This document shows positions 1-6,994 of a DNA stretch of 8,809 nt, piece after piece; position 1 is the first letter of the stretch; every line of letters begins with the position of its first letter. Under the pieces are notes generated by a model that saw only the letters and a list, made by a program, of their open reading frames with translations, did not search any database and was not told where the DNA came from. The position numbers and the translations under genes are program-made. Origin of the DNA: Pseudomonadota bacterium (GTDB lineage Bacteria > Pseudomonadota > Gammaproteobacteria > Xanthomonadales > Xanthomonadaceae); NCBI GenBank assembly GCA_023438325.1, contig JAEXRB010000323.1, positions 1 to 8,809 of the forward strand, given 5' to 3'.

Positions 1-1
1 T

Positions 2-379
2 GTCTATCCACTGGTTTCGGTGTACGCCGATCGCTTCGCCACGGCTCGCGCTGCATTGATCGGTGATGCGGCGGTGGGCATGCATCCGGTTACCGCGCAT
101 GGTTTCAATCTCGGGTTGCAATCGCAGGCGCGATTGGCCGAGATGCTGCTGCAAGCCTTGCGCGAAGGGCGCGATATCGGCGCAGAGGCCGCTCTGATGC
201 ACTACAGCCGCGCTCAGCAGCGCGCAGCCTGGCCGATCTACGCGGCCACGCGACTGGTCACCCGCATCTACACCAACGAACGTCCCGGCGCGCGCATGTT
301 GCGCACCACGGCCTTGCGCATCGCCAATCGGCTGCCGCCGTTCCGGCGCGCCATCGCGGCGCACCTGACGCAAAGTTGA
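2..379 (+). CDS. FAD-dependent UbiH/UbiM-family ubiquinone hydroxylase, C-terminal part (5' end outside window)
   Basis: Only the last 125 codons are present. The frame is open from the first bases of the window, so the gene starts upstream; the GTG at position 20 is an internal codon, not a start. The visible protein carries the second FAD-contact motif of class A flavoprotein monooxygenases, LIGDAAVGMHPVTAHGFNLG, in which Gly-Asp touches the flavin ribityl chain. UbiH, UbiF and VisC relatives usually read HP-(I/V)-AGQG here. The HPVTAHGFNLGL version resembles, from memory, the UbiM subfamily, which hydroxylates 5-demethoxyubiquinol in oxygen-dependent ubiquinone synthesis. The rest is the helical C-terminal tail with several basic residues, as in the family. 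The family call is secure; UbiM rather than another UbiH paralogue is a moderate inference. hutU follows 64 bp later on the same strand but appears to have its own promoter. Confidence 0.85.
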   Translation, partial: VYPLVSVYADRFATARAALIGDAAVGMHPVTAHGFNLGLQSQARLAEMLLQALREGRDIGAEAALMHYSRAQQRAAWPIYAATRLVTRIYTNERPGARMLRTTALRIANRLPPFRRAIAAHLTQS

Positions 380-403
380 GGTGTGCCACGGCAGAACAGG
401 AAG

Positions 404-427
404 GCGATGCGATAATCGGCGCATCGC
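404..427 (+). promoter_or_regulatory. Candidate hutU promoter (extended -10) inside an 8-bp inverted repeat, possible operator
   Basis: A perfect inverted repeat, GCGATGCG (404-411) and CGCATCGC (420-427), flanks an 8-nt centre. Inside it, 408-416 reads TGCGATAAT: an extended -10 (TG, one base) with GATAAT matching five of six consensus bases. No -35 element is visible at 16-18 bp, as is common for extended -10 promoters. Transcription would begin near 423, giving a leader of about 20 nt before hutU. A dyad covering the -10 and start point is a classic repressor position. It does not resemble the TGTATA-type sites I recall for HutC, so the binding protein is unknown. The repeat could instead act as an RNA hairpin. 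Confidence 0.4.
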
Positions 428-443
428 TCCTCCGGAATTTGCC

Positions 444-2144
444 ATGTCCCGCACTGATCCCCGTCACGATTCTTCCCGCAGCATTCGCGCCCCGCGTGGC
501 AACACGCTCACATGCAGAAGCTGGCTTACCGAAGCGCCGTTCCGCATGTTGCAGAACAACCTCGATGCCGAGGTGGCCGAGCGCCCGGAGGATCTGGTGG
601 TCTACGGCGGCATCGGTCGCGCCGCGCGCGACTGGGCCTGCTTCGATGCGATCTGCGAAACGCTGAAAACCCTGGGCGATGACGAAACCCTGCTGGTGCA
701 ATCGGGCAAGCCGGTGGGTGTGTTTCCCACGCATGTCGATGCGCCGCGCGTGCTGATCGCCAATTCCAACCTCGTGCCGCACTGGGCCACGTGGGAGCAC
801 TTCAACGAACTGGATCGAAAAGGGCTGGCGATGTACGGCCAGATGACGGCCGGTTCGTGGATCTACATCGGCTCGCAGGGCATCGTGCAGGGCACGTATG
901 AAACCTTTGTCGAAATGGGGCGCCAGCACTACGCCGGTTCGCTCAAGGGGCGCTGGATTTTGACGGCGGGTTTGGGCGGCATGGGAGGCGCACAGCCGTT
1001 GGCGGCGTCGCTGGCGGGTGCGTGTTCGCTGACCATCGAATGTCAGCAGAAGTGCATCGATTTTCGCTTGCGCACGCGCTACGTGGACGAGCAGGCCCAC
1101 GATCTGGACGATGCGCTGGCCCGGATCGAAAAGTACACACGGGCCGGTGAAGCCAAATCCATCGCCCTGCTCGGCAACGCGGCGGAAATCCTGCCCGAAC
1201 TCGTGCGTCGCGGCGTGAAGCCTGACTGCGTGACCGATCAAACCTCTGCACATGATCCGGTGCACGGCTACCTGCCGATCGGCTGGAGCGTGGAGCAGTG
1301 GCTCGATGAGCAGAAGACGAATCCGGAGAAGGTGCGCGATGCGGCGAAAAAATCCATGCGCGTGCACGTGGAAGCGATGTTGGCGTTTCACGCGCAAGGC
1401 ATTCCGACCGTGGATTACGGCAACAACATCCGCCAGATGGCGCAGGACGAAGGCTGCGTCAATGCCTTCGATTTCCCCGGTTTCGTGCCGGCCTACGTGC
1501 GCCCGCTGTTCTGCCGCGGCATCGGCCCATTCCGCTGGGTGGCGCTTTCCGGCGACCCGGAAGACATCTACAAGACCGATGCGAAAGTGAAGGAGCTGAT
1601 TCCGGATGATCCGCATTTGCATCGCTGGCTCGACATGGCGCGCGAGCGCATCAGCTTCCAGGGCTTGCCGGCACGCATCTGCTGGGTCGGGCTGGGCTTG
1701 CGCCACAAGCTCGGATTGGCTTTCAACGAGATGGTGCGCAATGGCGAACTGAAGGCGCCCGTCGTGATCGGGCGCGACCATCTGGATTCAGGCTCGGTGG
1801 CCTCGCCCAATCGCGAAACCGAAGCCATGCGCGATGGTTCGGATGCCGTCTCCGATTGGCCGCTGCTCAATGCCATGCTCAACGTCGCCGGCGGTGCGAC
1901 CTGGGTCAGCCTGCATCATGGCGGTGGCGTCGGCATGGGTTATTCGCAACACAGCGGTGTGGTGATCGTCTGCGATGGCAGCGAAGCCGCCGACAAGCGC
2001 ATCGCGCGGGTGTTGTGGAACGATCCTGGCACCGGCGTGATGCGTCATGCCGATGCCGGTTACGACATCGCCATTGACTGCGCCAGGGAGCAGGGCCTGA
2101 CCCTGCCGATGTTGTGCGCCGGTGCCATGGGTGCCCGCCGGTAG
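444..2144 (+). CDS. hutU: Urocanate hydratase (urocanase)
   Basis: This cytosolic enzyme performs the second step of histidine degradation, converting urocanate to 4-imidazolone-5-propionate with tightly bound NAD+ as electrophile. The protein is 566 residues, close to the usual 550-560. Visible landmarks in order are: VVYGGIGRAARDW near 52-64 (NAD-contacting Gly pair), YGQMTAGSW near 131-139, the glycine-rich NAD-binding segment GLGGMGGAQPLA at 176-187, FCRGIGPFRWVALSG near 356-370, and the urocanase signature FQGLPARICW at 405-414, whose Cys413 is the conserved active-site cysteine. The glycine-rich C-terminal block LHHGGGVGMGYSQHSG is intact. The ATG at 444 is preferred because it gives family length and has a GGA seven bases upstream (434-436). 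In-frame sequence continues back to 381 but overlaps the inverted repeat. No hutH, hutI, hutG or hutC lies in the window; the neighbours belong to other pathways. Confidence 0.97.
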   Translation: MSRTDPRHDSSRSIRAPRGNTLTCRSWLTEAPFRMLQNNLDAEVAERPEDLVVYGGIGRAARDWACFDAICETLKTLGDDETLLVQSGKPVGVFPTHVDAPRVLIANSNLVPHWATWEHFNELDRKGLAMYGQMTAGSWIYIGSQGIVQGTYETFVEMGRQHYAGSLKGRWILTAGLGGMGGAQPLAASLAGACSLTIECQQKCIDFRLRTRYVDEQAHDLDDALARIEKYTRAGEAKSIALLGNAAEILPELVRRGVKPDCVTDQTSAHDPVHGYLPIGWSVEQWLDEQKTNPEKVRDAAKKSMRVHVEAMLAFHAQGIPTVDYGNNIRQMAQDEGCVNAFDFPGFVPAYVRPLFCRGIGPFRWVALSGDPEDIYKTDAKVKELIPDDPHLHRWLDMARERISFQGLPARICWVGLGLRHKLGLAFNEMVRNGELKAPVVIGRDHLDSGSVASPNRETEAMRDGSDAVSDWPLLNAMLNVAGGATWVSLHHGGGVGMGYSQHSGVVIVCDGSEAADKRIARVLWNDPGTGVMRHADAGYDIAIDCAREQGLTLPMLCAGAMGARR

Positions 2145-2165
2145 CGATGCCTGATACGGAGTGGG

Positions 2166-2187
2166 CCATGTCCGGTCGCGGACATGG
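2166..2187 (+). terminator. Hairpin 21 bp after hutU, possible transcript end
   Basis: A perfect 9-bp stem, CCATGTCCG (2166-2174) pairing with CGGACATGG (2179-2187), closes on a 4-nt loop. No U-run follows, so it is not a canonical intrinsic terminator. Its position just after the hutU stop suggests a 3' end stabiliser or a processing/termination element. Confidence 0.4.
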
Positions 2188-2387
2188 TTCGCATGGTCGA
2201 GCAGGCCCGGGCCAGCGAAATGTGGCATGGCTGCATGTTGTCCGGTGTGGTGTCGATGCTCCTCGCCGTCATCGGTTTCGACGTGGTGACCGCTTCAGGT
2301 GACTGGGCATCTTCGGTGGGCTGGTACTGGCGGCGGCAGCACCTGCGCACCGAGGCAACGGCTGCACCGATGCAACGCCCCGCGCCC

Positions 2388-2415
2388 GCGCATCGACCTG
2401 CGCACGTCGATGTGC
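2388..2415. repeat. Inverted repeat in the convergent interval
   Basis: CATCGAC (2391-2397) pairs with GTCGATG (2406-2412) around an 8-nt loop. On the plus strand the stem extends outward through one G-U pair to 2388 and 2415, giving ten pairs. No U-run follows on either strand. With its neighbour at 2420-2437 it forms a tandem hairpin pair beyond the stop of the minus-strand gene. Confidence 0.35.
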
Positions 2416-2419
2416 CCGG

Positions 2420-2437
2420 CCGGCAACGCGGTGCCGG
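2420..2437 (-). terminator. Short hairpin just past the His-rich protein gene
   Basis: CCGGCA (2420-2425) and TGCCGG (2432-2437) form a 6-bp G+C-rich stem with a 6-nt loop. On the minus strand it begins four bases after the TGA at 2444-2442, a position typical of 3' end structures. There is no U-tract, so termination here is only a suggestion. Confidence 0.35.
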
Positions 2438-2441
2438 AGGA

Positions 2442-2930
2442 TCAGCGCCGTGGTGCCGGGATCGGGTCGTCGAACAGGGCGGCGTAGTGCTGCAACGCTG
2501 CATTCATCCCGGCCAGCGGCGCTGCGTCGGATGGATCGGCATGCAGTGCGCGGCTGCCATTCATGAGCTGCGCCAGAATCTGGTGCAGCGCTGCGTCCGG
2601 TTCCGCCGGCAGCTTGCAGTTGGCGAACAGGTACTGGATCGCGGCATCGATCCCGTCGGCGTGGGCGATCACCTCCGCACCGTCCAGGGCGTTGTGCTTG
2701 AGCGGTGCCAGATCGTGCATGGTGTCTCGGATGCGGGCCATGCCTTCCAGCAAGGCTGCATCCGGAGCCCAGCGCACGTGGTCGGCGGGTACCTGCCAGG
2801 CGGTGTGCTGCGTGGCATCGTGGTGGTCATTGCCGTGATGGTGCTCATGTTCGTGCTCCTGCGCGAGCGCAGGCAGCGTCAGCGCCAGTAGCACGGCCAG
2901 TGGCAGGGACAGGCGACGGATCGATTTCAT
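2442..2930 (-). CDS. Small secreted His-rich protein ('DnrO'-type), function unknown
   Basis: The 162-residue protein opens with a clear Sec signal peptide: MKSIRR, a hydrophobic core, and LPALA just before Q24. The mature N-terminus is a metal-binding-like run with eight His between 26 and 42. The remainder is Ala/Leu-rich and looks like amphipathic helices, suggesting a periplasmic helical bundle. A single Cys sits at 105 in a segment reading ANCKLPAEPDAALHQIL. There is no CxxCH, so it is not a c-type cytochrome. From memory, similar proteins in Xanthomonadales carry the uninformative label 'DnrO protein'; I assign no symbol. The ATG at 2930 is chosen because it places the basic n-region directly before the hydrophobic core; an in-frame GTG at 2939 is the alternative. 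No strong ribosome-binding site is visible. An FNR-type box lies upstream, hinting at oxygen-limited expression. A role in metal or haem handling would be inference. Confidence 0.75.
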   Translation of the reverse strand: MKSIRRLSLPLAVLLALTLPALAQEHEHEHHHGNDHHDATQHTAWQVPADHVRWAPDAALLEGMARIRDTMHDLAPLKHNALDGAEVIAHADGIDAAIQYLFANCKLPAEPDAALHQILAQLMNGSRALHADPSDAAPLAGMNAALQHYAALFDDPIPAPRR

Positions 2931-2962
2931 TGCGGGCACCGATAGGCGGAAACGATGTCTGC

Positions 2963-3004
2963 ACGCTAAGGCCGACGACGGCGCAGCTCCATGATCCAGA
3001 TCAA
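2963..3004 (-). promoter_or_regulatory. FNR/ANR-type box with a matching -10 upstream of the His-rich gene
   Basis: On the minus strand 3004-2991 reads TTGAT-CTGG-ATCAT, matching nine of ten bases of the FNR/ANR/DNR consensus TTGAT-N4-ATCAA. A weak -10, TAGCGT (2968-2963), follows. A start point seven bases further on, near 2956, puts the box centre (2997.5) at -41.5, the exact class II activation position. The leader to the ATG at 2930 would be about 26 nt. The -10 matches only TA---T, so the promoter needs an activator or is weak. The regulator is not in the window. Confidence 0.5.
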
Positions 3005-3034
3005 TTCATGACGCACCGCGGGCCATGCACGGGT

Positions 3035-6000
3035 TCAGTCCTTGGCCCCATCCAGCGCCGTGCGCACCGCATCGTGCGACAGTGATCCGGTCAGATGCAG
3101 CAGGCCGGCATCAAGCATGGCGGGGATGCCTTGCAGCCACTCTGGCGGCAGTGGCTCGCGGTTGTCGGCCGCAATGCCGACCCAGCCGTTGCGTCCGGCG
3201 TGCTTGGCTGCGTACAGCGCAAGATCGGCCAGTTCCACCACTTCGGACCAGTCGGCCTGATGCGGGAACGCGGTTTGGAGCGGGAACGCGGCATGGCCGA
3301 GCGAGCAACTGCGGCGCAGGCGGCGGCGATCGGGCAGTTCGAAGGCGACATTGCCTATGGCCTGCACCACGCGCGCGGCCAGCTCGGCGGCATGCCGGCG
3401 ATCGGTGTGGCGGGCTACGACGAGGAACTCTTCTCCACCCCAGCGCACCAGATGGTCGGTATCGCGAAAACAGGCGCGCAGGCGTTGTGCCACCTGCATC
3501 AGTACCGCATCGCCGGCCGCATGGCCGTAGTTGTCGTTGACCTGCTTGAAGTGATCGATGTCGACCACGAAGAACAGCAAGTCAGCCTGTGCGGTGTGTT
3601 TGCCGCCGGTATCGTATTGGTTCAGGCTGCCGGCCACGTCGGCATCGATATGGCTGGCGAAGTAACGGCGATTGCGCAGCCCGGTGAGCGGGTCGGTGAG
3701 GCTGGCTTCTTCCAGTGCCAGGGATTTTTCGCGCAGCGCGGCCGATACGTCCTGCAATTCCTGCGTGCGTACCGCGACGTGGCGTTCCAGTTCGTGCTGA
3801 CGGATGCGCAGCCAGCGCGTGCGCTGATGGATCACGCCGTGCACCAGGCCAGCCAGCAGCAGCAGCCCGCCCAGTTTTGCCCACCAGGTTTGCCACCAGG
3901 CCGGCTGCACATGCAGCGCAATGGCGAGGCGGCTGTCGCTCAACTGGCCGGAGCGATTGTTGGTGCGCAGTTCGAATTGGTAGTCGCCCGGGCTGAGGTT
4001 GGAGAAAGTGGCCACGCGGTAAGAGGCATCCACTTCGGTCCAGTTTTCGCTCTCGCCCAGTAGGCGGTATGCGTAACGCGTTCGCTCCGGTGCGCTGTAG
4101 TCGAGCGAGGAAAATTCTATGGATACGCCGCGCTGCCCGGGCCACAGGGTCAGGCCGTCGCGGTAGTGCGATGGCGGAACGATGCTGCCGCCGATACGCA
4201 TTTCGGTGATCGCGAGCGGGGGATCGTAATCGGAGAACTGGAACTGCTCGGGCAATACCGCCAGCAGGCCTCGCGTGCCGCCGAAAAGCAACGAGCCATC
4301 GCGGGTTTGTGCGTAGGCCCTGAACCAGGCGGAGCCCAACTCCACGCCATCGGCCGCGCCGAGCGTCAGAACCTGCTTCTGAATGGGGTCGAGGACGTGC
4401 TCCTGTGTCCAGAGGCGGCCTTGGGCATCGCGCAGCAAGTTGGCGCCGAAGGGGCGCGACGGCAGGCCGTATTGCTGGCTGATGGCTTGTACATGCTCGC
4501 GTCCGTCGGCAGCCAGACGCAAGTGAAACAGGCCGGATGGGGTGTCGAACCAGACGCTGCCATCGGCATCGATCAACAGGCCGAGGACATCGGGGTTGCT
4601 GCCGCGTGCCGGATGCGCGGCAGCGATCCAGCGTGCCGGGGCATCGGGGCTGTCGAGCAACGCCAAGCCCGCATCGCCGCCGTACCAGATGCGACCGAGC
4701 GCATCGATGCCCAGCGCATTGACATCGCCATGCAGCGGCGCGTGGGTTGCATTGGGCATGCGCTCCAGGTGCGTGGCGCCGGGGCGGTGGCGCCAGAGGC
4801 CGTCTTCTGCGGCGATCCAGAGGTCGCCGCGTGGATCAGCCAACAGGCGGCGCACGCGTCCGCTTTCCATTGCGAAGGCTTGCAGCGGTGTCTTGTCGTT
4901 GGCGTGCCGGAACAGCCCGGCGTCGCTGCCGATCCATAACGCGCCATCGGCAGTTTCGGCCAATCCGGTGATGCGAACGCCGTGCAGCAGCGGTTCGCCA
5001 TTGACATCGCGCAGCACGTCCAGCGGGCGCAGTTTGTCATCGAGCACGCCGATGCCGCGATCATGCGTGCCCAGCAGGATGCGACCATCGGCCAGCACCG
5101 CCACGGCGCGCACGTTGAGATTGTCGATGCCCGGCAACGAGTGGCGATCGCGCAGGCGGAAAGCGGTATTGAGCGGGTTGTGGCGTTGCACGCCGCTGCC
5201 GTAGCCACCGACCCAGAGTTGGCCGCCACGGTCGCGCAGCAGGGCGCGGATTTCACTGCTGGCCAGTGAATTGGGGTTGCCGGGTTGATGGTGCAGACGG
5301 TGCAACAGCACGCCATCGGCGATGCGGCGGATTTCCACGCCATTGGCGCGGCCTACCCAGAGCGTGGCTGCATCGGCCTGAAGCAGGGCATAGATGGCGT
5401 CATCATTGCCGGCTACATCGTCATCGATCACGGCACGCGGTGCGCTCCCATCGTTACGCATGCGCCAGAGCCGGCCATCACGGCTGCCGATCCAGATTTG
5501 ATCGTCGCCGGTTTCCAGCAGCGCGGTGATGCGCGCAGCCGGAGTGCCCAGGGCGATGGGGGTGAGCGTGTTGGCATCGGGCGCGCGCCGCAGCAATCCG
5601 CGCCAACTGCCGAGCCAGAGGTTGTCCTGGCGGTCGATCAGGAGGCTTTCGATGCGGTTGTCTTGCAATCCGCTGCCGTCCTCGGTGTGGATGAGGTGTG
5701 TCGTGCCGTCGGCGCGGCGCAGGATCAGGCCCTGGTTGTCGGTGCCGGCCCAAAGTTGCCCGCGTGAATCCATGGCCAGCGCGTTGACCGAATACGACTC
5801 GGGCAGGGCCGCTTGCGTATCGACTGGCGACAGGCGATCCGTTGCCGGGTCGTAACGCGCCAGTCCGTTGAAATCGGTGCCGATCCACAGGCTGCCATCG
5901 GCATCAGCCAGCAGCGAGCGCACGAACAGCGAAGTTTCCTCGGGTGGCGTGCTCCAGCGGTTGCCATAGAGGCGGAAGCGGTATCCATCGAACCGCATCA

Positions 6001-6190
6001 ATCCGCGAGCGGTGCCGATCCAGAGCATGCCGGTGCTGTCTTCGGCCAAGGCCGTGACGACACTGCTGGGCGGCCCGTTGGCATCGCCAGTGGTGACGAA
6101 ACGTGGCGGATCGGCGGGAATTTCCTGCGCTGCCGGTGGGGCCGATTGCAACAGGAGCATGGCCGAGAGCAGGAAGATACGCAGGCGCAT
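3035..6190 (-). CDS. Periplasmic two-propeller sensor diguanylate cyclase (Reg_prop / Y_Y_Y / GGDEF)
   Basis: This inner-membrane receptor probably makes cyclic di-GMP from two GTP in response to a periplasmic signal. It has 1051 residues. Residues 1-21 are a signal peptide. From about 45 to 645 run some fourteen blade repeats, each ending in a motif such as LWIGT; examples lie near 56, 101, 147, 191, 232, 277, 325, 418 and 501. This fits two seven-bladed propellers. A Y_Y_Y domain spans about 690-760, and a membrane helix about 772-789 is followed by a heptad-like linker (795-830). The GGDEF domain starts at DPLTGLRNRR (833-842); metal-site Asp877 lies in DIDHFKQVND, the active loop GGEEF is 918-922, and the inhibitory site RDTD is 909-912. 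All key residues are intact, so activity and product inhibition are expected. About 50 residues follow the domain. The layout resembles the receptor half of Bacteroides hybrid two-component sensors with GGDEF as output. The ligand is unknown. The ATG at 6190 is chosen for the signal peptide; no clear ribosome-binding site is seen. Confidence 0.95.
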   Translation of the reverse strand: MRLRIFLLSAMLLLQSAPPAAQEIPADPPRFVTTGDANGPPSSVVTALAEDSTGMLWIGTARGLMRFDGYRFRLYGNRWSTPPEETSLFVRSLLADADGSLWIGTDFNGLARYDPATDRLSPVDTQAALPESYSVNALAMDSRGQLWAGTDNQGLILRRADGTTHLIHTEDGSGLQDNRIESLLIDRQDNLWLGSWRGLLRRAPDANTLTPIALGTPAARITALLETGDDQIWIGSRDGRLWRMRNDGSAPRAVIDDDVAGNDDAIYALLQADAATLWVGRANGVEIRRIADGVLLHRLHHQPGNPNSLASSEIRALLRDRGGQLWVGGYGSGVQRHNPLNTAFRLRDRHSLPGIDNLNVRAVAVLADGRILLGTHDRGIGVLDDKLRPLDVLRDVNGEPLLHGVRITGLAETADGALWIGSDAGLFRHANDKTPLQAFAMESGRVRRLLADPRGDLWIAAEDGLWRHRPGATHLERMPNATHAPLHGDVNALGIDALGRIWYGGDAGLALLDSPDAPARWIAAAHPARGSNPDVLGLLIDADGSVWFDTPSGLFHLRLAADGREHVQAISQQYGLPSRPFGANLLRDAQGRLWTQEHVLDPIQKQVLTLGAADGVELGSAWFRAYAQTRDGSLLFGGTRGLLAVLPEQFQFSDYDPPLAITEMRIGGSIVPPSHYRDGLTLWPGQRGVSIEFSSLDYSAPERTRYAYRLLGESENWTEVDASYRVATFSNLSPGDYQFELRTNNRSGQLSDSRLAIALHVQPAWWQTWWAKLGGLLLLAGLVHGVIHQRTRWLRIRQHELERHVAVRTQELQDVSAALREKSLALEEASLTDPLTGLRNRRYFASHIDADVAGSLNQYDTGGKHTAQADLLFFVVDIDHFKQVNDNYGHAAGDAVLMQVAQRLRACFRDTDHLVRWGGEEFLVVARHTDRRHAAELAARVVQAIGNVAFELPDRRRLRRSCSLGHAAFPLQTAFPHQADWSEVVELADLALYAAKHAGRNGWVGIAADNREPLPPEWLQGIPAMLDAGLLHLTGSLSHDAVRTALDGAKD

Positions 6191-6356
6191 GCCGCGATGT
6201 TAAAGGGTTTTCATCCGATCAGGCGGTAATCGCAGGTGGGGCCGAACCCGCGTGCGCTGTTTTCCGCCCCGGTTCCGGATCAAGCGCGCCGGCGACCAGC
6301 ACGCTCGGGTGATCAGATGATGACGGCGCGTGTTGCGATGGTGCCGGAGCGGCGGC

Positions 6357-6617
6357 TCAGTGGATGTCCAGGATCGGGGAGAAGCCACCGAAAATCATGC
6401 GTTTGCGATCGAATGGCATGGGCGGATTGTCGGGGTTGGCGGGATCCATGCGGGGGTCGGCCATGATCTTTTTCATGCCGGTGTCCCGCGTGGCTTTGTC
6501 GGGCCATTCCACCCAGGAAAATACTACGGTTTCCTCGGGTGTGGCGTGTACTGCGCGAAGGAAATCGGTGAGCTTGCCGTCAGGCACGGCGATGACAAAG
6601 CCATCGCGGTAGGACAC
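6357..6617 (-). pseudogene. DUF1428 (YbaA-like) protein with an internal in-frame deletion
   Basis: The 86-residue product begins SYRDGFVIAVP and ends with the conserved tail PFDRKRMIFGGFSPILDIH, both diagnostic of DUF1428, a dimeric alpha/beta-barrel-like family typified by E. coli YbaA. Normal members are about 117 residues. Here the first strand runs straight from VIAVP into DGKLTDFLRAVHATPEETVVFSW, which in the family lies after a second VP about 35 residues later. The helix and the GALxxVEC strand are therefore missing, although the frame is kept. The start is taken as GTG at 6617, corresponding to the usual M-(S/K)-Y start; no upstream ATG gives a sensible N-terminus. It could still be expressed as a short variant, but loss of a core strand makes a normal fold unlikely. 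DUF1428 function is itself unknown. The downstream sensor gene follows after 166 bp. Confidence 0.7.
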
Positions 6618-6682
6618 GGCACGATTCCCGATGAGATATCGGTGTGCAGGATGCGGCAGCGTTGAAGGCCCCTTTGCCGGTT

Positions 6683-6892
6683 TCAGCGCCGTTTGCCGAA
6701 CAGCAGCAGCGCCAGGCCGAGAGCGCCGGACGCCGCGCCGCCGATCAAATAGGCCATCGTGCCGTCGCTGTAACGCCCGGTTACGCCTTCCACCACTTTT
6801 TCGCTGAAGGAATCGCTGGATTGCAGGCCGAACCACAGCAGCACGGCACCCGTAGCCAGCAAGGCGACACCGATAATGCGTTTGGTGTTCAT
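6683..6892 (-). CDS. DUF3185-type small double-spanning membrane protein
   Basis: This is a 69-residue protein with two hydrophobic helices, at about 5-22 and 46-66. The short loop between them carries SSDSFSEKVVEGVTGRYSDGT. The pattern of a helix ending in WFG, then xxSDSxSExVxxxxTG, then a helix starting in a (L/I)IGG context matches my recollection of DUF3185, a family of unknown function in proteobacteria. It ends in a basic FGKRR. The ATG at 6892 is chosen because it places the basic TKR directly before the first helix; the frame stays open to 6955 but gives an unlikely soluble leader. No strong ribosome-binding site is visible. panD lies 102 bp upstream and the damaged DUF1428 gene 65 bp downstream on the same strand, so co-transcription is possible. 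Confidence 0.8.
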   Translation of the reverse strand: MNTKRIIGVALLATGAVLLWFGLQSSDSFSEKVVEGVTGRYSDGTMAYLIGGAASGALGLALLLFGKRR

Positions 6893-6958
6893 GAGCGAAA
6901 CTCGCGCAAGCAAGAAGGACGGCGCAAGTGTACGGCTGTTTTCGGGCGTTGCCATGTT

Positions 6959-6985
6959 GCCCTGCAGCGCGAATGCCGGCAGGGC
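6959..6985 (-). terminator. Hairpin after panD
   Basis: GCCCTGC (6959-6965) pairs perfectly with GCAGGGC (6979-6985) around a 13-nt loop. It begins nine bases past the panD TAA (6997-6995). No U-run follows on the minus strand, so it is a weak terminator or an mRNA 3' structure separating panD from the DUF3185 gene. Confidence 0.4.
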
Positions 6986-6994
6986 GAGCGGTCC

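Larger units (their letters stand above)
2145..2441. other. Convergent intergenic interval, no convincing gene
   Basis: This 297-bp stretch separates the 3' ends of hutU (plus) and the His-rich protein gene (minus). All six frames were read. The open stretches have Arg/Pro/His-rich composition typical of noncoding frames in high-G+C DNA, and none gives a recognisable domain. A short plus-strand frame beginning at 2184 starts with a hydrophobic stretch but then runs antisense across the neighbouring gene, so I do not call it. The interval contains three inverted repeats: one next to hutU and two next to the minus-strand gene. I see no tRNA-like structure. Confidence 0.6.

Noticed and set aside
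258..1781. 507-codon open frame antisense to hutU
   Set aside because: It mirrors the codon pattern of hutU in high-G+C DNA. Its product is Arg/His/Ala-rich with no recognisable domain, while hutU opposite is unambiguous.
2184..2891. 235-codon plus-strand frame across the convergent interval and the His-rich gene
   Set aside because: Most of it is antisense to a gene with a clear signal peptide. The short hydrophobic start (2184-2300) resembles no family and lacks a convincing ribosome-binding site.
3095..4063. 322-codon plus-strand frame opposite the GGDEF region
   Set aside because: It is antisense to an intact, fully recognisable GGDEF/Y_Y_Y coding sequence and has no domain of its own.
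4166..4939. 257-codon plus-strand frame opposite the propeller region
   Set aside because: A shadow of the repetitive propeller coding sequence; its composition and repeats simply reflect the opposite strand.
6275..6288. Possible second FNR-type box (TTGAT half-site) upstream of the sensor gene
   Set aside because: Only one half matches (TTGATCCGGAACCG on the minus strand). The second half-site is absent and no -10 fits.
6191..6356. 166-bp gap between the DUF1428 remnant and the sensor gene, checked for a tRNA or small gene
   Set aside because: No cloverleaf, TPsiC arm or coding potential was found, and no convincing promoter pair for the sensor gene could be picked.
6618..6836. N-terminal extension of the DUF1428 frame starting at 6836
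   Set aside because: The extra 73 residues are Arg-rich, overlap the DUF3185 gene and lie outside the family; the GTG at 6617 matches the normal start.
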